Shown here: piece after piece, positions 46,856 through 55,832 of the stretch
How the letters are laid out: every line of letters starts with the position of its first letter
Position numbering within the stretch: the stretch's first letter is position 1
NCBI RefSeq assembly: GCF_027789125.1
Contig: NZ_JAQFVF010000019.1
Location: 62,001-126,000 of the forward strand
Direction: 5' to 3'
DNA from: Paenibacillus aestuarii
GTDB taxonomy: Bacteria; Bacillota; Bacilli; Paenibacillales; NBRC-103111
DNA length: 64,000 nucleotides
Made by a program: the position numbers and the translations under genes
Notes under the pieces: model-generated
The model's database searches: none
Seen by the model: only the letters and a program-made list of their open reading frames with translations
What the model was told of the DNA's origin: nothing

Positions 46856-47908
46856 CTATAGTGCGCTTCCGCCAAACAAGAAACGGTACTCCCAGTGTTT
46901 CCCAGCAAAGCTGTCGATCCGCACGCCACCGCTTTCTTTCGAATAAGTGGAAAGAATTTGGCCATTCCCCAGGTAGATCGCCACGTGGGTAATGGTTTGC
47001 GTGGCTTTATTCACACCGCTGTAATTCGAAGCCGCCGTTCCCCGGTACTCCATAAAGAACATCAGGTCACCTGGCTGCAAATCATGCCAATCTGTCTTCG
47101 CGTTGCCTTTCGCTTTCACGTAATCGCCTTGACCACGGGAGTCGCTAGGCAGCTTCAAGCCGATGCCGTCAAGGAACGCCTGACGGACGAAGTCCGAGCA
47201 GTCAAACGTGCTAGTATCGTTGCGGCTGGAGCCGTATTCGTATGGCGTGCCCAAATATTTTTTACCGGCGGCAATCACTTTTTGCACTTGCTCACTCACG
47301 GTGCCGCCACTGGAACCACTGTTAGAACCACCGCTGGAATTGTTGCCCGATCCGCTGCCGGATGAACCGTCGGAAACCGTTCCGCTTGTCTGTATGTATT
47401 TCGAACTCGTGCTTATGTAACCTTCTCGGCCATCGGATGCTTTAACTTTATACCAGTAGGCGTTCACCTTCAGAAGGATTTGCACCGTTTCTCCAACCTT
47501 CAAGTAACGAATGCGGGTGGAGTTCTCGTTCGCTGCTGTTCTAAAGCTGACACTTGCGACAATACGTCCTGTTCCAGAAGCTGGTTGACTCGGCGTCGGC
47601 GCTGGTGCTGGAGTAGTTATCGAACCGGATTCCTTAATATATTTATCGCTTGTAGAGACGTAACCGACTTTTCCGCTCTGGTCTTGTACCTTGTACCACC
47701 AGCTGTTGACTTTCTCCAAAATCGTCACTTTCTCGCCGGCTTTCAAATAACGAATGCGGGTGGAATTCTCGTTCGCCGCTGTTCTAAAGCTGACACTGCT
47801 GACAATTTGACCGGCTGTTGCAGCCGAAGCTTGTTGAGGAAGTGGGACTGTGACAGCGCCAAACGCAATGGCAGGCACGAGTAGAAAGGTCAATAGTTGT
47901 TTTTTCAT
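46856..47908 (-). CDS. NlpC/P60 endopeptidase with two SH3b domains
   Basis: 350 residues, secreted: signal peptide 1-30 (LTFLLVPAIAFGAVTVPLPQQASA), two nearly identical bacterial SH3 domains (VSSVSFRTAANENSTRIRYLKAGEKV and its second copy), a Gly/Ser linker and a C-terminal NlpC/P60 cysteine peptidase. The catalytic Cys is in FDCSDFVRQAF and the His in ITHVAIYLGNG. It should cut gamma-D-Glu-mDAP links in peptidoglycan stem peptides. AGGAGG lies five to six bases before ATG. Strong duplication of SH3b modules suggests recent copying. Confidence 0.92.
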   Translation of the reverse strand: MKKQLLTFLLVPAIAFGAVTVPLPQQASAATAGQIVSSVSFRTAANENSTRIRYLKAGEKVTILEKVNSWWYKVQDQSGKVGYVSTSDKYIKESGSITTPAPAPTPSQPASGTGRIVASVSFRTAANENSTRIRYLKVGETVQILLKVNAYWYKVKASDGREGYISTSSKYIQTSGTVSDGSSGSGSGNNSSGGSNSGSSGGTVSEQVQKVIAAGKKYLGTPYEYGSSRNDTSTFDCSDFVRQAFLDGIGLKLPSDSRGQGDYVKAKGNAKTDWHDLQPGDLMFFMEYRGTAASNYSGVNKATQTITHVAIYLGNGQILSTYSKESGGVRIDSFAGKHWEYRFLFGGSAL

Positions 47909-48111
47909 GCTGTAGCCTCCTAATGGTTTTTCGTCAGATAAATGACTTCGTAAGCGTTGATTTTGTCGAAACCATAATCCTTACAATCTTTCGTATGTAC
48001 AGGCCCGTTTGGGTGGGTGGATAGAAGATTGGAAATCTATTAATCTTTCGACTATTAGATGGTAACACATCCAATTCAGAGGGGTAAAGCTGTAATTATT
48101 CCCTGAACATT
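47909..48111. other. 5' region of the NlpC/P60 gene
   Basis: Long untranslated-looking leader with the repeated word CGAAAGATT (reverse strand of 47983-47991 and 48042-48050). No clear -35/-10 pair. No riboswitch that I can name. Confidence 0.35.
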
Positions 48112-48162
48112 AAAAGAAGGACGATCCTCATCGCAGCTTCCTGCGCTAAAAGGTTCGCCCTT
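48112..48162 (-). terminator. Terminator after the TrpD-like gene
   Basis: Stem AAGGGCGA/TCGTCCTT, inner GCGCAG/CTGCG, then CTTTTAAT on the minus strand. The outer arm overlaps the stop codon. Confidence 0.8.
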
Positions 48163-49234
48163 AACCTGATGACTCTGACTGATGATCATCAACCTGCCGT
48201 TCCTGACTCCGCCATTTTTGACTCAAATCCGCCCATCGCCGCATGACCTTGTGCGCTTCTTTTCTGCTCAGCAAATCTTCCGCCAGTTGAAAACCTTCCT
48301 CATAGCTGCCAACCTTGTCAAACCAGGTCAAACGCAGGCCCGCATTAAAAATAACATGATCCCGTTCCCTCTTCAGTTCATCTGACGCTTCTCCATCCAT
48401 GACACGCTGCAGGATGGTGAATTGGTCTTCGATATCGAGAGGCGGGAGTGGTTCACTGGAAAAGCCGAACTTCTGCGGTTCAATCAGCCGGGATTCATCC
48501 CCCCAGGGGGTGACAATTCGGATCAGGCTGTTCTGATGCAGCGGCAAGTCCGCTGTCCCCTCCAAGCCATGGATGAAATACACTTGCTGAAAGCCCGAGC
48601 GCATCGCCACCGGAATCATCGTTTCTGCCAAAGACGAGCTTTGCACACCGACGATCATCTGGGAGGAATTTACCGGATTGATGACTTGCTCGATCAGGTC
48701 GATAATCGTCCTTACGCCCAACTGCTCGCGTATCGGCTTCAGTCTGCCAATCGCTGGACAAAGCGCATCCGTTTGCAAAAAACCGATGTGCAGTTGTTGC
48801 GCCATAGCGCCCCAGGCTTTCGCAGATAGCTCGTGAGCGACACCAAATCGCGCCAAAAGTTCGCTCCAGCAGGCACCCCGCCGAGGTCGTTGCGACTCTC
48901 CACCGTGCAGCACCTGAGGAAACCCGGCGGATGCAAGCAGCAAGCTAACCGGCAGCGATACGGGAAACAAGCGGTGTCCCTCCGCTGAACAAGCGCAGGT
49001 CAACGCATCAGTCAAGGCAGGGTACGGCAGTGAGCAACTGCGAAAAGCATCGATGAACGCCGACAGCTCATCTTCTACCGCCCCTTTCATGCTTAGCGCC
49101 ATCAAAAAAGCGGCACTACCAGCTTCCGTCACTTCCCCATGTGCCAGTTCAAGCGCTGCCTCGACCGCTTCTTCATAGGATAAGTGTCGGGGACGATCAC
49201 CTAAGCCGCCTATCACCTGGATCCAATGCTTCAA
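48161..49234 (-). CDS. TrpD-like (anthranilate phosphoribosyltransferase fold) protein
   Basis: 357 residues of the glycosyltransferase 3 family to which anthranilate phosphoribosyltransferase belongs. Helical N-terminus (YEEAVEAALELAHGEVTEAGSAAFLMALSMKG) and the segment QTDALCPAIGRLKPIREQLGVRTIIDLIEQVINP fit TrpD. The PRPP-binding loop GTGGDG is replaced by CSAEGHRLF, and KHGNR by LHGGESQ, so transferase activity is doubtful. Such paralogues (YbiB-like) are known to bind nucleic acid in other bacteria. TTG start 49234 with AAAGGAGG eight bases upstream. No trp genes are near. Confidence 0.75.
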   Translation of the reverse strand: MKHWIQVIGGLGDRPRHLSYEEAVEAALELAHGEVTEAGSAAFLMALSMKGAVEDELSAFIDAFRSCSLPYPALTDALTCACSAEGHRLFPVSLPVSLLLASAGFPQVLHGGESQRPRRGACWSELLARFGVAHELSAKAWGAMAQQLHIGFLQTDALCPAIGRLKPIREQLGVRTIIDLIEQVINPVNSSQMIVGVQSSSLAETMIPVAMRSGFQQVYFIHGLEGTADLPLHQNSLIRIVTPWGDESRLIEPQKFGFSSEPLPPLDIEDQFTILQRVMDGEASDELKRERDHVIFNAGLRLTWFDKVGSYEEGFQLAEDLLSRKEAHKVMRRWADLSQKWRSQERQVDDHQSESSG

Positions 49235-49390
49235 CCGCTCGCCTCCTTTGCACTGCCATATCACGATATTTATATGTCATATTTAATAACATATTATTGA
49301 TCCAATAATAAAATCGTAATGATAAATATAATTAATGTCAAGTTTTATGACACTATATAGTTACCGTGACGAAATATCGGTATGCCATGC

Positions 49391-49443
49391 TAAAAAAACA
49401 TAAAAAGCCTCCCTTCCATAGATTCATCTACTTCGGGGAAGCT
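49391..49443 (-). terminator. Terminator after obg
   Basis: Stem AGCTTCCC/GGGAGGCT with a long loop, then TTTTTATGTTTTTTT on the minus strand. The 130 bases between here and the TrpD-like gene start are AT-rich, with no frame. Confidence 0.65.
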
Positions 49444-49457
49444 CAATATATTGTCGT

Positions 49458-50759
49458 TTACTCTTTTTCAACAAATTCAAATTCGAAGTCAGCTATGCGG
49501 ATCGTTTGACCGTCGACAGCACCGCGGCTGCGCAGCTCTTTATCGATCCCCATATTGCGTAAAATCCGTGCAAAACGCATAACGCCATCATGCGTGCTGA
49601 AGTTCGTCCGCTTGATCAGCCGCTCGATCGAAGGGCTTTCCACGACGAACACATCGTTGTCCCGCGTAATCGTGAAGTCTTGTTCCTCACGCTTCTCTAA
49701 GCGGTACACTTTGCGCTCTTCAACCTCAGCAACTTCTTCCAATTCCGGCGCATCCGGGATGCTGTCCAGAACGTCTGCGATCTTATAGAGCAACTCCTGG
49801 ATACCGCCGCGTGTCAAAGCCGAGATCGGATAAATCGTCACTTCGCGGCCGTCTTCCGCCAGCTGCTCCTTGAACAAGGTCAGGTTGTCCTCCGCATCCG
49901 GCATGTCCATCTTGTTGGCCACCACGATCTGCGGGCGCTGCTCCAGCTTCGCATTGTACAGCTTGATTTCCTCATTGATCTTGAGGAAATCTTCATAAGG
50001 ATCGCGGCCGTCTGTGGCAGACATGTCCACGACGTGCACGATCACCCGCGTCCGCTCCACGTGACGCAGGAATTCATGGCCGAGCCCTACGCCTTCATGG
50101 GCGCCCTCAATCAACCCCGGCAGGTCCGCCATCACGAAGCTGCGGCCCTCGCCGACATCCACGACCCCAAGGTTCGGGGTGAGGGTCGTGAAGTGGTACG
50201 CCGCGATCTTCGGTTTCGCGGCGGATACCACCGATAACAGCGTGGATTTGCCCACGCTGGGGAAACCGACAAGGCCGACGTCGGCCATCACTTTCAGCTC
50301 CAGCGTCACCCAGCGCTCCTGCCCTTCTTCGCCGTTCTCGGCGATTTCGGGCGCGGTGTTCTGGGTGGTGGCGAAGCGAATGTTCCCGCGGCCTCCGCGG
50401 CCGCCTTTGGCCACAACCACTTCCTGACCATGGCGCACCAGGTCAGCGACAACTTCCTGCGTGTCGTCATCGACAACGGTCGTGCCCGGTGGGACACGCA
50501 CGATCATGTCGTCAGCATTCGCGCCGTGCTGTGACTTATTGCGGCCCTTCTCACCGCGGTCCGCCTTAAAATGCTTCTGATAGCGGAAATCCATCAGCGT
50601 CCGCAATCCCTCGTCAACACGGAACACGACGTCGCCGCCATTGCCGCCGTCACCGCCGGCCGGTCCACCTTCCGGTACGTATTTCTCACGCCGGAATGCC
50701 ACGAGACCGTCGCCGCCGTCGCCGCCTTTTACAAATATTTTCGCTTTATCTACAAACAT
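49458..50759 (-). CDS. obg: GTPase Obg
   Basis: Ribosome-associated GTPase involved in 50S assembly, stress response and sporulation initiation. 433 residues: glycine-rich Obg N-domain ([30 protein letters not shown]), G domain with G1 [10 protein letters not shown]3 [13 protein letters not shown]4 NKMD and G5 SALT, and the C-terminal OCT domain ([35 protein letters not shown]) seen in Firmicutes. Twenty-five bases after spo0B in an operon, as in B. subtilis. Confidence 0.97.
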   Translation of the reverse strand: MFVDKAKIFVKGGDGGDGLVAFRREKYVPEGGPAGGDGGNGGDVVFRVDEGLRTLMDFRYQKHFKADRGEKGRNKSQHGANADDMIVRVPPGTTVVDDDTQEVVADLVRHGQEVVVAKGGRGGRGNIRFATTQNTAPEIAENGEEGQERWVTLELKVMADVGLVGFPSVGKSTLLSVVSAAKPKIAAYHFTTLTPNLGVVDVGEGRSFVMADLPGLIEGAHEGVGLGHEFLRHVERTRVIVHVVDMSATDGRDPYEDFLKINEEIKLYNAKLEQRPQIVVANKMDMPDAEDNLTLFKEQLAEDGREVTIYPISALTRGGIQELLYKIADVLDSIPDAPELEEVAEVEERKVYRLEKREEQDFTITRDNDVFVVESPSIERLIKRTNFSTHDGVMRFARILRNMGIDKELRSRGAVDGQTIRIADFEFEFVEKE

Positions 50760-50784
50760 ACTTACACCTCAGTAAAAAGAGACT

Positions 50785-51564
50785 TTAGCCGCCTGCGGCT
50801 AATAGACCTCGATGTGATCGAAAGGGCAGCCGTATCGTCACGACCGCTTCCTCGTCTTGCCAATCCTGCTGATCGAGCGAAACATCCTTCGACTCACTCA
50901 GCGCTTCTCGTACAGCCACTTCCATTCCAGCCTGATCATACGGACCTTGATAGGCAAAGTCAAGCAGCAGAGCCTCCTCTTGCACATCGAAGGCCAAGCT
51001 CAACACACCATGCTCATCACCGTTACCCGCCGCGTATTGCTCAAATAGCCCCAGCATTTTACGCACCAAGCTCTCGACGAGCCCTTCGCGTAAAGAAAGC
51101 TGACCCAGATTGACCTCTTGGTCCAGCTCCACTTCCAGCTGAAGCAATTTGGACTTTACCCGAAACGAAATGATAAATGCAATCAAAGACGGAATCCCCA
51201 GCTTGGACAAATTGCTTTCCTGCTGCATATTCTCTTTTATTTTTTCCATATATGGCCGTAAATTATCAAATTTCTTCAGCTGAATATAACCGAAAAAAAT
51301 TTGCATATCGTTCATCCAATCATGACGCAGCCGATTTACGATATGCAGCACATTCACCACGTGCCGCTGCTCCTCAAGCTGGAGTTTCTCACTCCACAAC
51401 TCTTGCACCCTGCTGGCTTCCAACTTAAAAGCGGTATAACCCAAGAGTACGATAATCAAGATCAAGGCCAGCCTGATTACCCATGGATCCACAAACATCA
51501 AACCCGTCAATCCGATCAGCACGAGTACCAAAAGATAAACTTGTACACTGCCCGTTTGCTTCAT
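50785..51564 (-). CDS. spo0B: Sporulation phosphotransferase Spo0B, membrane-anchored
   Basis: 259 residues. The four-helix-bundle dimerisation part includes the phosphoacceptor His81 in NRLRHDWMNDMQIFFGYIQL, the same motif as B. subtilis (SRHDWMNKLQ). Spo0B passes phosphate from Spo0F to Spo0A. The first 45 residues form two hydrophobic segments (VYLLVLVLIGLTGLMFV and LALILIIVLLGYTAF), absent from the soluble 192-residue B. subtilis protein. The C-terminal half resembles a degenerate histidine-kinase ATPase domain. Upstream of obg in one operon; the rpmA terminator precedes it. Confidence 0.9.
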   Translation of the reverse strand: MKQTGSVQVYLLVLVLIGLTGLMFVDPWVIRLALILIIVLLGYTAFKLEASRVQELWSEKLQLEEQRHVVNVLHIVNRLRHDWMNDMQIFFGYIQLKKFDNLRPYMEKIKENMQQESNLSKLGIPSLIAFIISFRVKSKLLQLEVELDQEVNLGQLSLREGLVESLVRKMLGLFEQYAAGNGDEHGVLSLAFDVQEEALLLDFAYQGPYDQAGMEVAVREALSESKDVSLDQQDWQDEEAVVTIRLPFRSHRGLLAAGG

Positions 51565-51657
51565 TGCCGCTTCGCTCCGTTCTCGCCTGCATGATAACCG
51601 TTCCTACAGTATAGCATGTCAGATGGGAAATTTCACCAAGGACTTCTAAATTATGTA

Positions 51658-51697
51658 TAAAAAGAAAAACCCCAGCGAACTTATCGCTCGCCGGGGA
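51658..51697 (-). terminator. Terminator after rpmA
   Basis: Stem CCCC-GCGA/TCGC-CGGGG with TTTTTC following on the minus strand. Confidence 0.85.
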
Positions 51698-51704
51698 TTG
51701 CTTC

Positions 51705-52016
51705 TTAAACTTCTACAGCAGCAGCTACAGGAGCTACATCAACTGGGTATACGCTCACTTTTTTGCGATCGCGACCCCAACGTTCGAACTTCACTACGCC
51801 TTGTACCAAAGCGAACAGTGTATCGTCCGAACCGATGCCGACATTGTTTCCTGGGTGAATTTTCGTTCCGCGTTGACGAACGAGAATGCTGCCCGCAGTA
51901 ACCGTTTGACCGTCTGCACGCTTCACGCCAAGGCGCTTCGCGATGCTATCACGACCGTTCTTTGTGGAACCCACTCCCTTTTTGGAAGCGAATAACTGAA
52001 GATTCAATTGCAACAT
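51705..52016 (-). CDS. rpmA: Ribosomal protein bL27 with N-terminal leader
   Basis: 103 residues. The N-terminus [16 protein letters not shown] carries the Firmicute extension cut after Phe9 by the protease Prp before incorporation into the ribosome; then [22 protein letters not shown] is the bL27 core. AAGGAGG eight bases before ATG 52016; a longer frame to 52049 extends into the prp gene. Third gene of the rplU-prp-rpmA operon. Confidence 0.96.
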   Translation of the reverse strand: MLQLNLQLFASKKGVGSTKNGRDSIAKRLGVKRADGQTVTAGSILVRQRGTKIHPGNNVGIGSDDTLFALVQGVVKFERWGRDRKKVSVYPVDVAPVAAAVEV

Positions 52017-52020
52017 GGTG

Positions 52021-52374
52021 TCATCCTCCTTTGCGATAAGTAGTTTCAATGGTTATATAGTCACCGTAATTAACTTCAATGGTTTGTAACATGACGAGCA
52101 TAGATTCGAGAATCAACTGAACCTGACTCCATGTTTCAGCGACAGCTTGCGCTTGCTCTGGAAATGTAACATCCAGCAGCCCGGGCTCCATCTCATGAAT
52201 CGGAATCACGCCGGTTATAGATTCAATCGAATTGCATGTACCTACGGTAATCGCAGATACCGCCGCGCAGACCAAGTCTTTGCCAGGCACGTCATATTCA
52301 GCATGGCCTTCCACCACAAAAGATGAAATTTGAGGTGAATCCAATGAGAGCCGTTCTATGGTCACATAGATCAT
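52021..52374 (-). CDS. prp: Prp protease, ribosomal bL27-processing
   Basis: Cysteine protease that removes the bL27 leader. 117 residues. The catalytic pair is His24 in EGHAEYDV and Cys36 in [10 protein letters not shown], both spaced as in YsxB/Prp. Sits between rplU and rpmA, four bases before the rpmA start, the conserved location. Confidence 0.94.
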   Translation of the reverse strand: MIYVTIERLSLDSPQISSFVVEGHAEYDVPGKDLVCAAVSAITVGTCNSIESITGVIPIHEMEPGLLDVTFPEQAQAVAETWSQVQLILESMLVMLQTIEVNYGDYITIETTYRKGG

Positions 52375-52386
52375 AGGACTTGTCTC

Positions 52387-52698
52387 TTACGCTTGGATTT
52401 TCTCAACGACAACTTTCGTGTACGGTTGACGATGACCTTGCTTTTTGTGGTAGTTCTTTTTAGGTTTGTATTTGTATACGATAACCTTCGCGCCTTTGCC
52501 GTGTTTTTCCACTTTCGCGGAAACAGCAGCACCAGCAACCAATGGAGCACCTACAACCAGACCGCTCTCTTTGGAAACTGCAAGCACGCGATCAAAAGAA
52601 ACAACTTCACCTTCAGCTGCGTTCAATTTCTCGATGTACAGAACATCGCCCTCTTGAACTTTGTACTGCTTACCACCTGTTTCAATAATTGCGTACAT
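52387..52698 (-). CDS. rplU: Ribosomal protein bL21
   Basis: 103 residues, [20 protein letters not shown] start and [19 protein letters not shown] near the C-terminus. AGGAGG eight bases before ATG 52698. First gene of the operon; preceded by the L21 leader and a sigma-A promoter. Confidence 0.97.
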   Translation of the reverse strand: MYAIIETGGKQYKVQEGDVLYIEKLNAAEGEVVSFDRVLAVSKESGLVVGAPLVAGAAVSAKVEKHGKGAKVIVYKYKPKKNYHKKQGHRQPYTKVVVEKIQA

Positions 52699-52815
52699 TC
52701 TCATTACCTCCTCATGTCTCAGACTCGCCTTATCCAGGTGACGGCTGGCGTTATGCTTGCCGTTCTTCGACCCGATTCGTGCGGTTACAGCATGCCTAAA
52801 CAACACACTTCGAGT
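52699..52815 (-). ncRNA. L21 leader (autoregulatory)
   Basis: The transcript leader of rplU contains GCTGTAACCGCACGAATCGGG and a conserved stem region before the AGGAGG; this matches the Firmicute ribosomal L21 leader, which controls the operon by binding L21. Assigned by resemblance to the known element and by position; not folded fully here. Confidence 0.65.
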
Positions 52816-52844
52816 ATTATATCACAAGACATTTACCTATGCAA
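52816..52844 (-). promoter_or_regulatory. Sigma-A promoter of rplU-prp-rpmA
   Basis: -35 TTGCAT (52839-52844) and -10 TATAAT (52816-52821) separated by 17 bases on the minus strand, starting 5 bases after the rng stop codon. Confidence 0.85.
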
Positions 52845-52848
52845 TGCT

Positions 52849-54012
52849 CTATTTGCGCTTACGAGTCATCTCCAGCAAACCCAGTTTGGTCCAACCGACG
52901 ATGACTGTTTTGGAGCGGTCTTTGCGCACCGCTTGCGTGATATGATCCATCACGGCGAAACGGTTCACTTCCAGATTCATATCGATAAAATCAACGATAA
53001 TAATGCCGCGTGTATTACGCAATCGAAGCAGCCGTGGAATTTCAATCGCCGCTTCGCGGTTAATGTCAAACACCGTTTGCTCCAAATCTATGGAGCCCGT
53101 ATACCTGCCTGTGTTGACATCAATGACCGTCAGCGCCTCGGTTTGGTCGATAACCAGGTAGCCGCCGCTTGGCAGCCATATTTTCCTTCTGAAGCTCCTG
53201 CTTAATTCCTCTGTCACGCCAAATTGGTCGAACAAGGGCACCTTGCGGTCGTAATAAACAACCCGCCCCCGCCAGCTTGGGTTCATTCTGCGCAGCAGCT
53301 GCTTCATTTCCTCATAGACCTTGGCGTCGTTGATCCAGACTTCCTTGACATCATCCTTGATCACGTCTCTGGCTAGTTTGGGCAGCAGGTCGAGGTCTTG
53401 ATACAGCTGCGCCGGCGCTTGCATCTCATCCATTTTGGCGCAGGTCGTCGTCCAAACATCTCGCAGATTTTGCAAATCATCGCGGATATCTTCCTCACTT
53501 TGACCCACCGCACCCGTGCGGACAATTACGCCCTCGCCAGGCAGCAGCAAGCCCTCAGAGATCATCTTCAGCCTCTGCCGCTCCGCTTCAAGATCAATCT
53601 TCCGCGAAATGGCAATATAATCGGCGTCAGGCATGTACACAACCCAGCGGCCCGGAATGGAGACGTGGGTCGTTACCCTCGCGCCCTTCGTTCCTTGCGG
53701 GTCTTTGGTCACTTGAACCATCAGGGTCTGGCCGACTTTGATAAGTTCCGTAATCGACGGCTTGATTTTCGGCTGTTTATCCAAATGGACGGGGAGCAGA
53801 TCATCTATATATAAAAACGCGTTCTTCGATAACCCAATATCGACAAATGCCGCCTGCATTCCGGGAAGCACATTGATGACGCGGCCTTTATAGATGCTGC
53901 CAGCTCGCTGTGAATCAAGCGGATACTGCGTATCGTACTCTACAAGCTGACCGTCTTCCAGCAAAGCCGCTTGCGTAAGCTCCGGTGCGCAGTGAATGAT
54001 GAGCTGCTTCAT
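52849..54012 (-). CDS. rng: Ribonuclease E/G family, short
   Basis: Endoribonuclease of the RNase E/G family. 387 residues: S1 RNA-binding domain with GSIYKGRVINVLPGMQAAFVDIG near residues 38-60, the RNase H-like and DNase I-like catalytic part with DVNTG (catalytic Asp) and RLLRLRNTRGIIIVDFIDM. It stops at LLEMTRKRK, right where family members continue into the CPxCxG zinc-link and C-terminal domain, so it lacks the zinc-link that holds subunits together in E. coli. GAGGTG precedes the ATG. The AT-rich promoter for rplU begins right after the stop. Confidence 0.85.
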   Translation of the reverse strand: MKQLIIHCAPELTQAALLEDGQLVEYDTQYPLDSQRAGSIYKGRVINVLPGMQAAFVDIGLSKNAFLYIDDLLPVHLDKQPKIKPSITELIKVGQTLMVQVTKDPQGTKGARVTTHVSIPGRWVVYMPDADYIAISRKIDLEAERQRLKMISEGLLLPGEGVIVRTGAVGQSEEDIRDDLQNLRDVWTTTCAKMDEMQAPAQLYQDLDLLPKLARDVIKDDVKEVWINDAKVYEEMKQLLRRMNPSWRGRVVYYDRKVPLFDQFGVTEELSRSFRRKIWLPSGGYLVIDQTEALTVIDVNTGRYTGSIDLEQTVFDINREAAIEIPRLLRLRNTRGIIIVDFIDMNLEVNRFAVMDHITQAVRKDRSKTVIVGWTKLGLLEMTRKRK

Positions 54013-54034
54013 GCTTTCACCTCTTCAGGTTATT

Positions 54035-54910
54035 TTACATGAAAAGGTCGGAAACTGCACTTCCTGGTTTTTTCCCTTCCAAATAACCGCTGACCAGCTG
54101 CTGTTCAGGCAAAACGGCCTGAATACGGCCCTTTTCGTTGACGACGTAAATCAGATGATATTTTTCGCGCATAAAAAGTTTCACGGTTTCCGCCATGGTC
54201 CGCTGCTTCGTGACGACGATCGGTTGCGCCAAAGTGCCTTTACTTAACAGTCGGCTCACTCGCTCCCCGCGCGACATCAAAAAGCGAAAAAAATGATATG
54301 GCAGCTGCCGATAGGCATACCAATTCGAAATGAGCAGAAACAGACCGATCACAAGCAAGTTCAGCGGCAAGTGCCCTGCTAGCAATTGCACGATGGCTGC
54401 AACGATAACGATAGCGCTCAAGATCATGCTGATCCATGCTGTATACAATATCGTACGATGATACGACAGCACATAGCCCAGCAGGCACTGCATTACTTTG
54501 CCGCCGTCAAGCGGCAGTACAGGCAGCAGATTGAAAAGACCAATCATGACATTTGCCTCGACGAAGTAGTTCCACCACTCCGCGTCCCCTAAGCCAAGCC
54601 ATTGCGCCAGCCATGCGGTGAGAATCATCCACACATGCTGCAGTGGTCCCGCCAACGCTACTATGAGCTCCTCTCCCGTAGGGACCGTGCCCAGCTCCTC
54701 GACCACGATGACTCCGCCGAACGGCAGCAGCTGCACCTCGCGCACGCGCCAGCCGAAGCCCTTTGCGGCGGCCAAATGGCCGAGCTCATGAACGAGGACG
54801 ATCCCGAAGAGCGTGACTGCCTCGAGAAAGTAACCTGTCAAAGCAGAGCCGATCAGGATGAGCGTAAATAAGGGGTGAAAGCGATAGGTCGTACCCGCCC
54901 ATTTAATCAA
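54035..54910 (-). CDS. spoIVFB: SpoIVFB, intramembrane metalloprotease for pro-sigma-K
   Basis: Site-2-protease family; in B. subtilis it cleaves pro-sigma-K in the mother-cell membrane around the forespore. 291 residues with about six membrane helices. The zinc motif HELGH is at 41-45 and the third ligand Asp135 is in LPLDGGKVM; the last 80 residues form a CBS-domain-like sensor. TTG start overlapping spoIVFA by eight bases. Gene order spoIVFA-spoIVFB as in B. subtilis. Confidence 0.94.
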   Translation of the reverse strand: MIKWAGTTYRFHPLFTLILIGSALTGYFLEAVTLFGIVLVHELGHLAAAKGFGWRVREVQLLPFGGVIVVEELGTVPTGEELIVALAGPLQHVWMILTAWLAQWLGLGDAEWWNYFVEANVMIGLFNLLPVLPLDGGKVMQCLLGYVLSYHRTILYTAWISMILSAIVIVAAIVQLLAGHLPLNLLVIGLFLLISNWYAYRQLPYHFFRFLMSRGERVSRLLSKGTLAQPIVVTKQRTMAETVKLFMREKYHLIYVVNEKGRIQAVLPEQQLVSGYLEGKKPGSAVSDLFM

Positions 54911-55832
54911 AGGAGATCACATCCGTCGGATTGACAGGATGTCCGTCCTTTGTCACCGCAAAATAAAATGTGCCTTTGCCTGCATCTGATTTTGCCGCTT
55001 TGCCTACCGCTTCGCCGCGATTGATCCAATCGTTGACTTCCACATGCGCTTCGCTTAACGAGCCATATACAGATTGCAGGCCGTTCGGATGGCGGATAAT
55101 GATTGTCAGCCCCGTGTCAGGCGCAGTGCCAGCAAATATGACTTGTCCCGTATCAAGCGCATACACCGGTGCTAAGGATGCGGTATTCAAACGAACTCCA
55201 AGCTGAGTATCTCCGTTATAGAGCGTTACAATGCTGCCTTTTACTGGCGAAAATAGAGTCCGCTTGTTCGAAGCGCTCACTTTAATCGCATCCTCCCCGC
55301 CCCGGTTCTCAAAGCTTGGGATAAAAGAAGGCGATCCCCCGAAGCGGTCAGTGTACCAAGCGGATAGTCCGCTGAAATCATACGATTGTGTCAGCGAAGC
55401 GGTGACCCATGCTTTGCCCTTGGTCGCCCATGGATGATCGACATGGAACATGCCGTAGACGGCTGCAAAGAGCACGCAGCTCATCAGCAGCTTGACCACG
55501 ATCGACTGGCGCGACGGCGGTGAAAAGATGCTGCGCTCTCCATCATCGTCGTAATTGCGTCCATGCAGCGAAGAGTCCATACGCTGCTTGTAGTGCCACG
55601 CGAGCTCCGGGTCCTCCTCGATGCGCCGCCTCCAATCCGCATCCGCATGGATCGGCAGCTCTTGCTCAAGCCTTACCGGCATGCGGTGCGGTTGGCTGTT
55701 TTGCTGCGCGGGCAGTGGCGAGCTGCCATGGCTAGCATGGCTAGCGTGGCCACTGTAGCCTGCGTCGTGGGACTCGCGCAGATGGCGCAGGCGCTCCAAG
55801 CGCCGCTGCTTGATTTTATCTTTAACTTCCAT
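54903..55832 (-). CDS. spoIVFA: SpoIVFA, regulator with LytM-like domain
   Basis: 309 residues, forming the inhibitory complex with SpoIVFB and BofA in B. subtilis. N-terminal about 105 residues are charged and His/Arg-rich with many polar segments, then one membrane helix (VVKLLMSCVLFAAVYGMF, about 115), then an external M23/LytM-type domain (FSPVKGSIVTLYNGD, GLTIIIRHPNGLQSVYGSL). Metal ligands of true M23 enzymes are not obvious, in line with a scaffold. The N-terminal region is longer than in B. subtilis. Start at 55832 has AGGAGGG seven bases before. Confidence 0.9.
   Translation of the reverse strand: MEVKDKIKQRRLERLRHLRESHDAGYSGHASHASHGSSPLPAQQNSQPHRMPVRLEQELPIHADADWRRRIEEDPELAWHYKQRMDSSLHGRNYDDDGERSIFSPPSRQSIVVKLLMSCVLFAAVYGMFHVDHPWATKGKAWVTASLTQSYDFSGLSAWYTDRFGGSPSFIPSFENRGGEDAIKVSASNKRTLFSPVKGSIVTLYNGDTQLGVRLNTASLAPVYALDTGQVIFAGTAPDTGLTIIIRHPNGLQSVYGSLSEAHVEVNDWINRGEAVGKAAKSDAGKGTFYFAVTKDGHPVNPTDVISFD

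Noticed and set aside
47909-48162. Leader of the NlpC/P60 gene considered as a c-di-AMP (ydaO) riboswitch, a class often found before cell-wall hydrolases
   Set aside because: The GGGCGAACC-like sequence turned out to be part of the TrpD-like gene's terminator, and the other conserved riboswitch blocks are missing.
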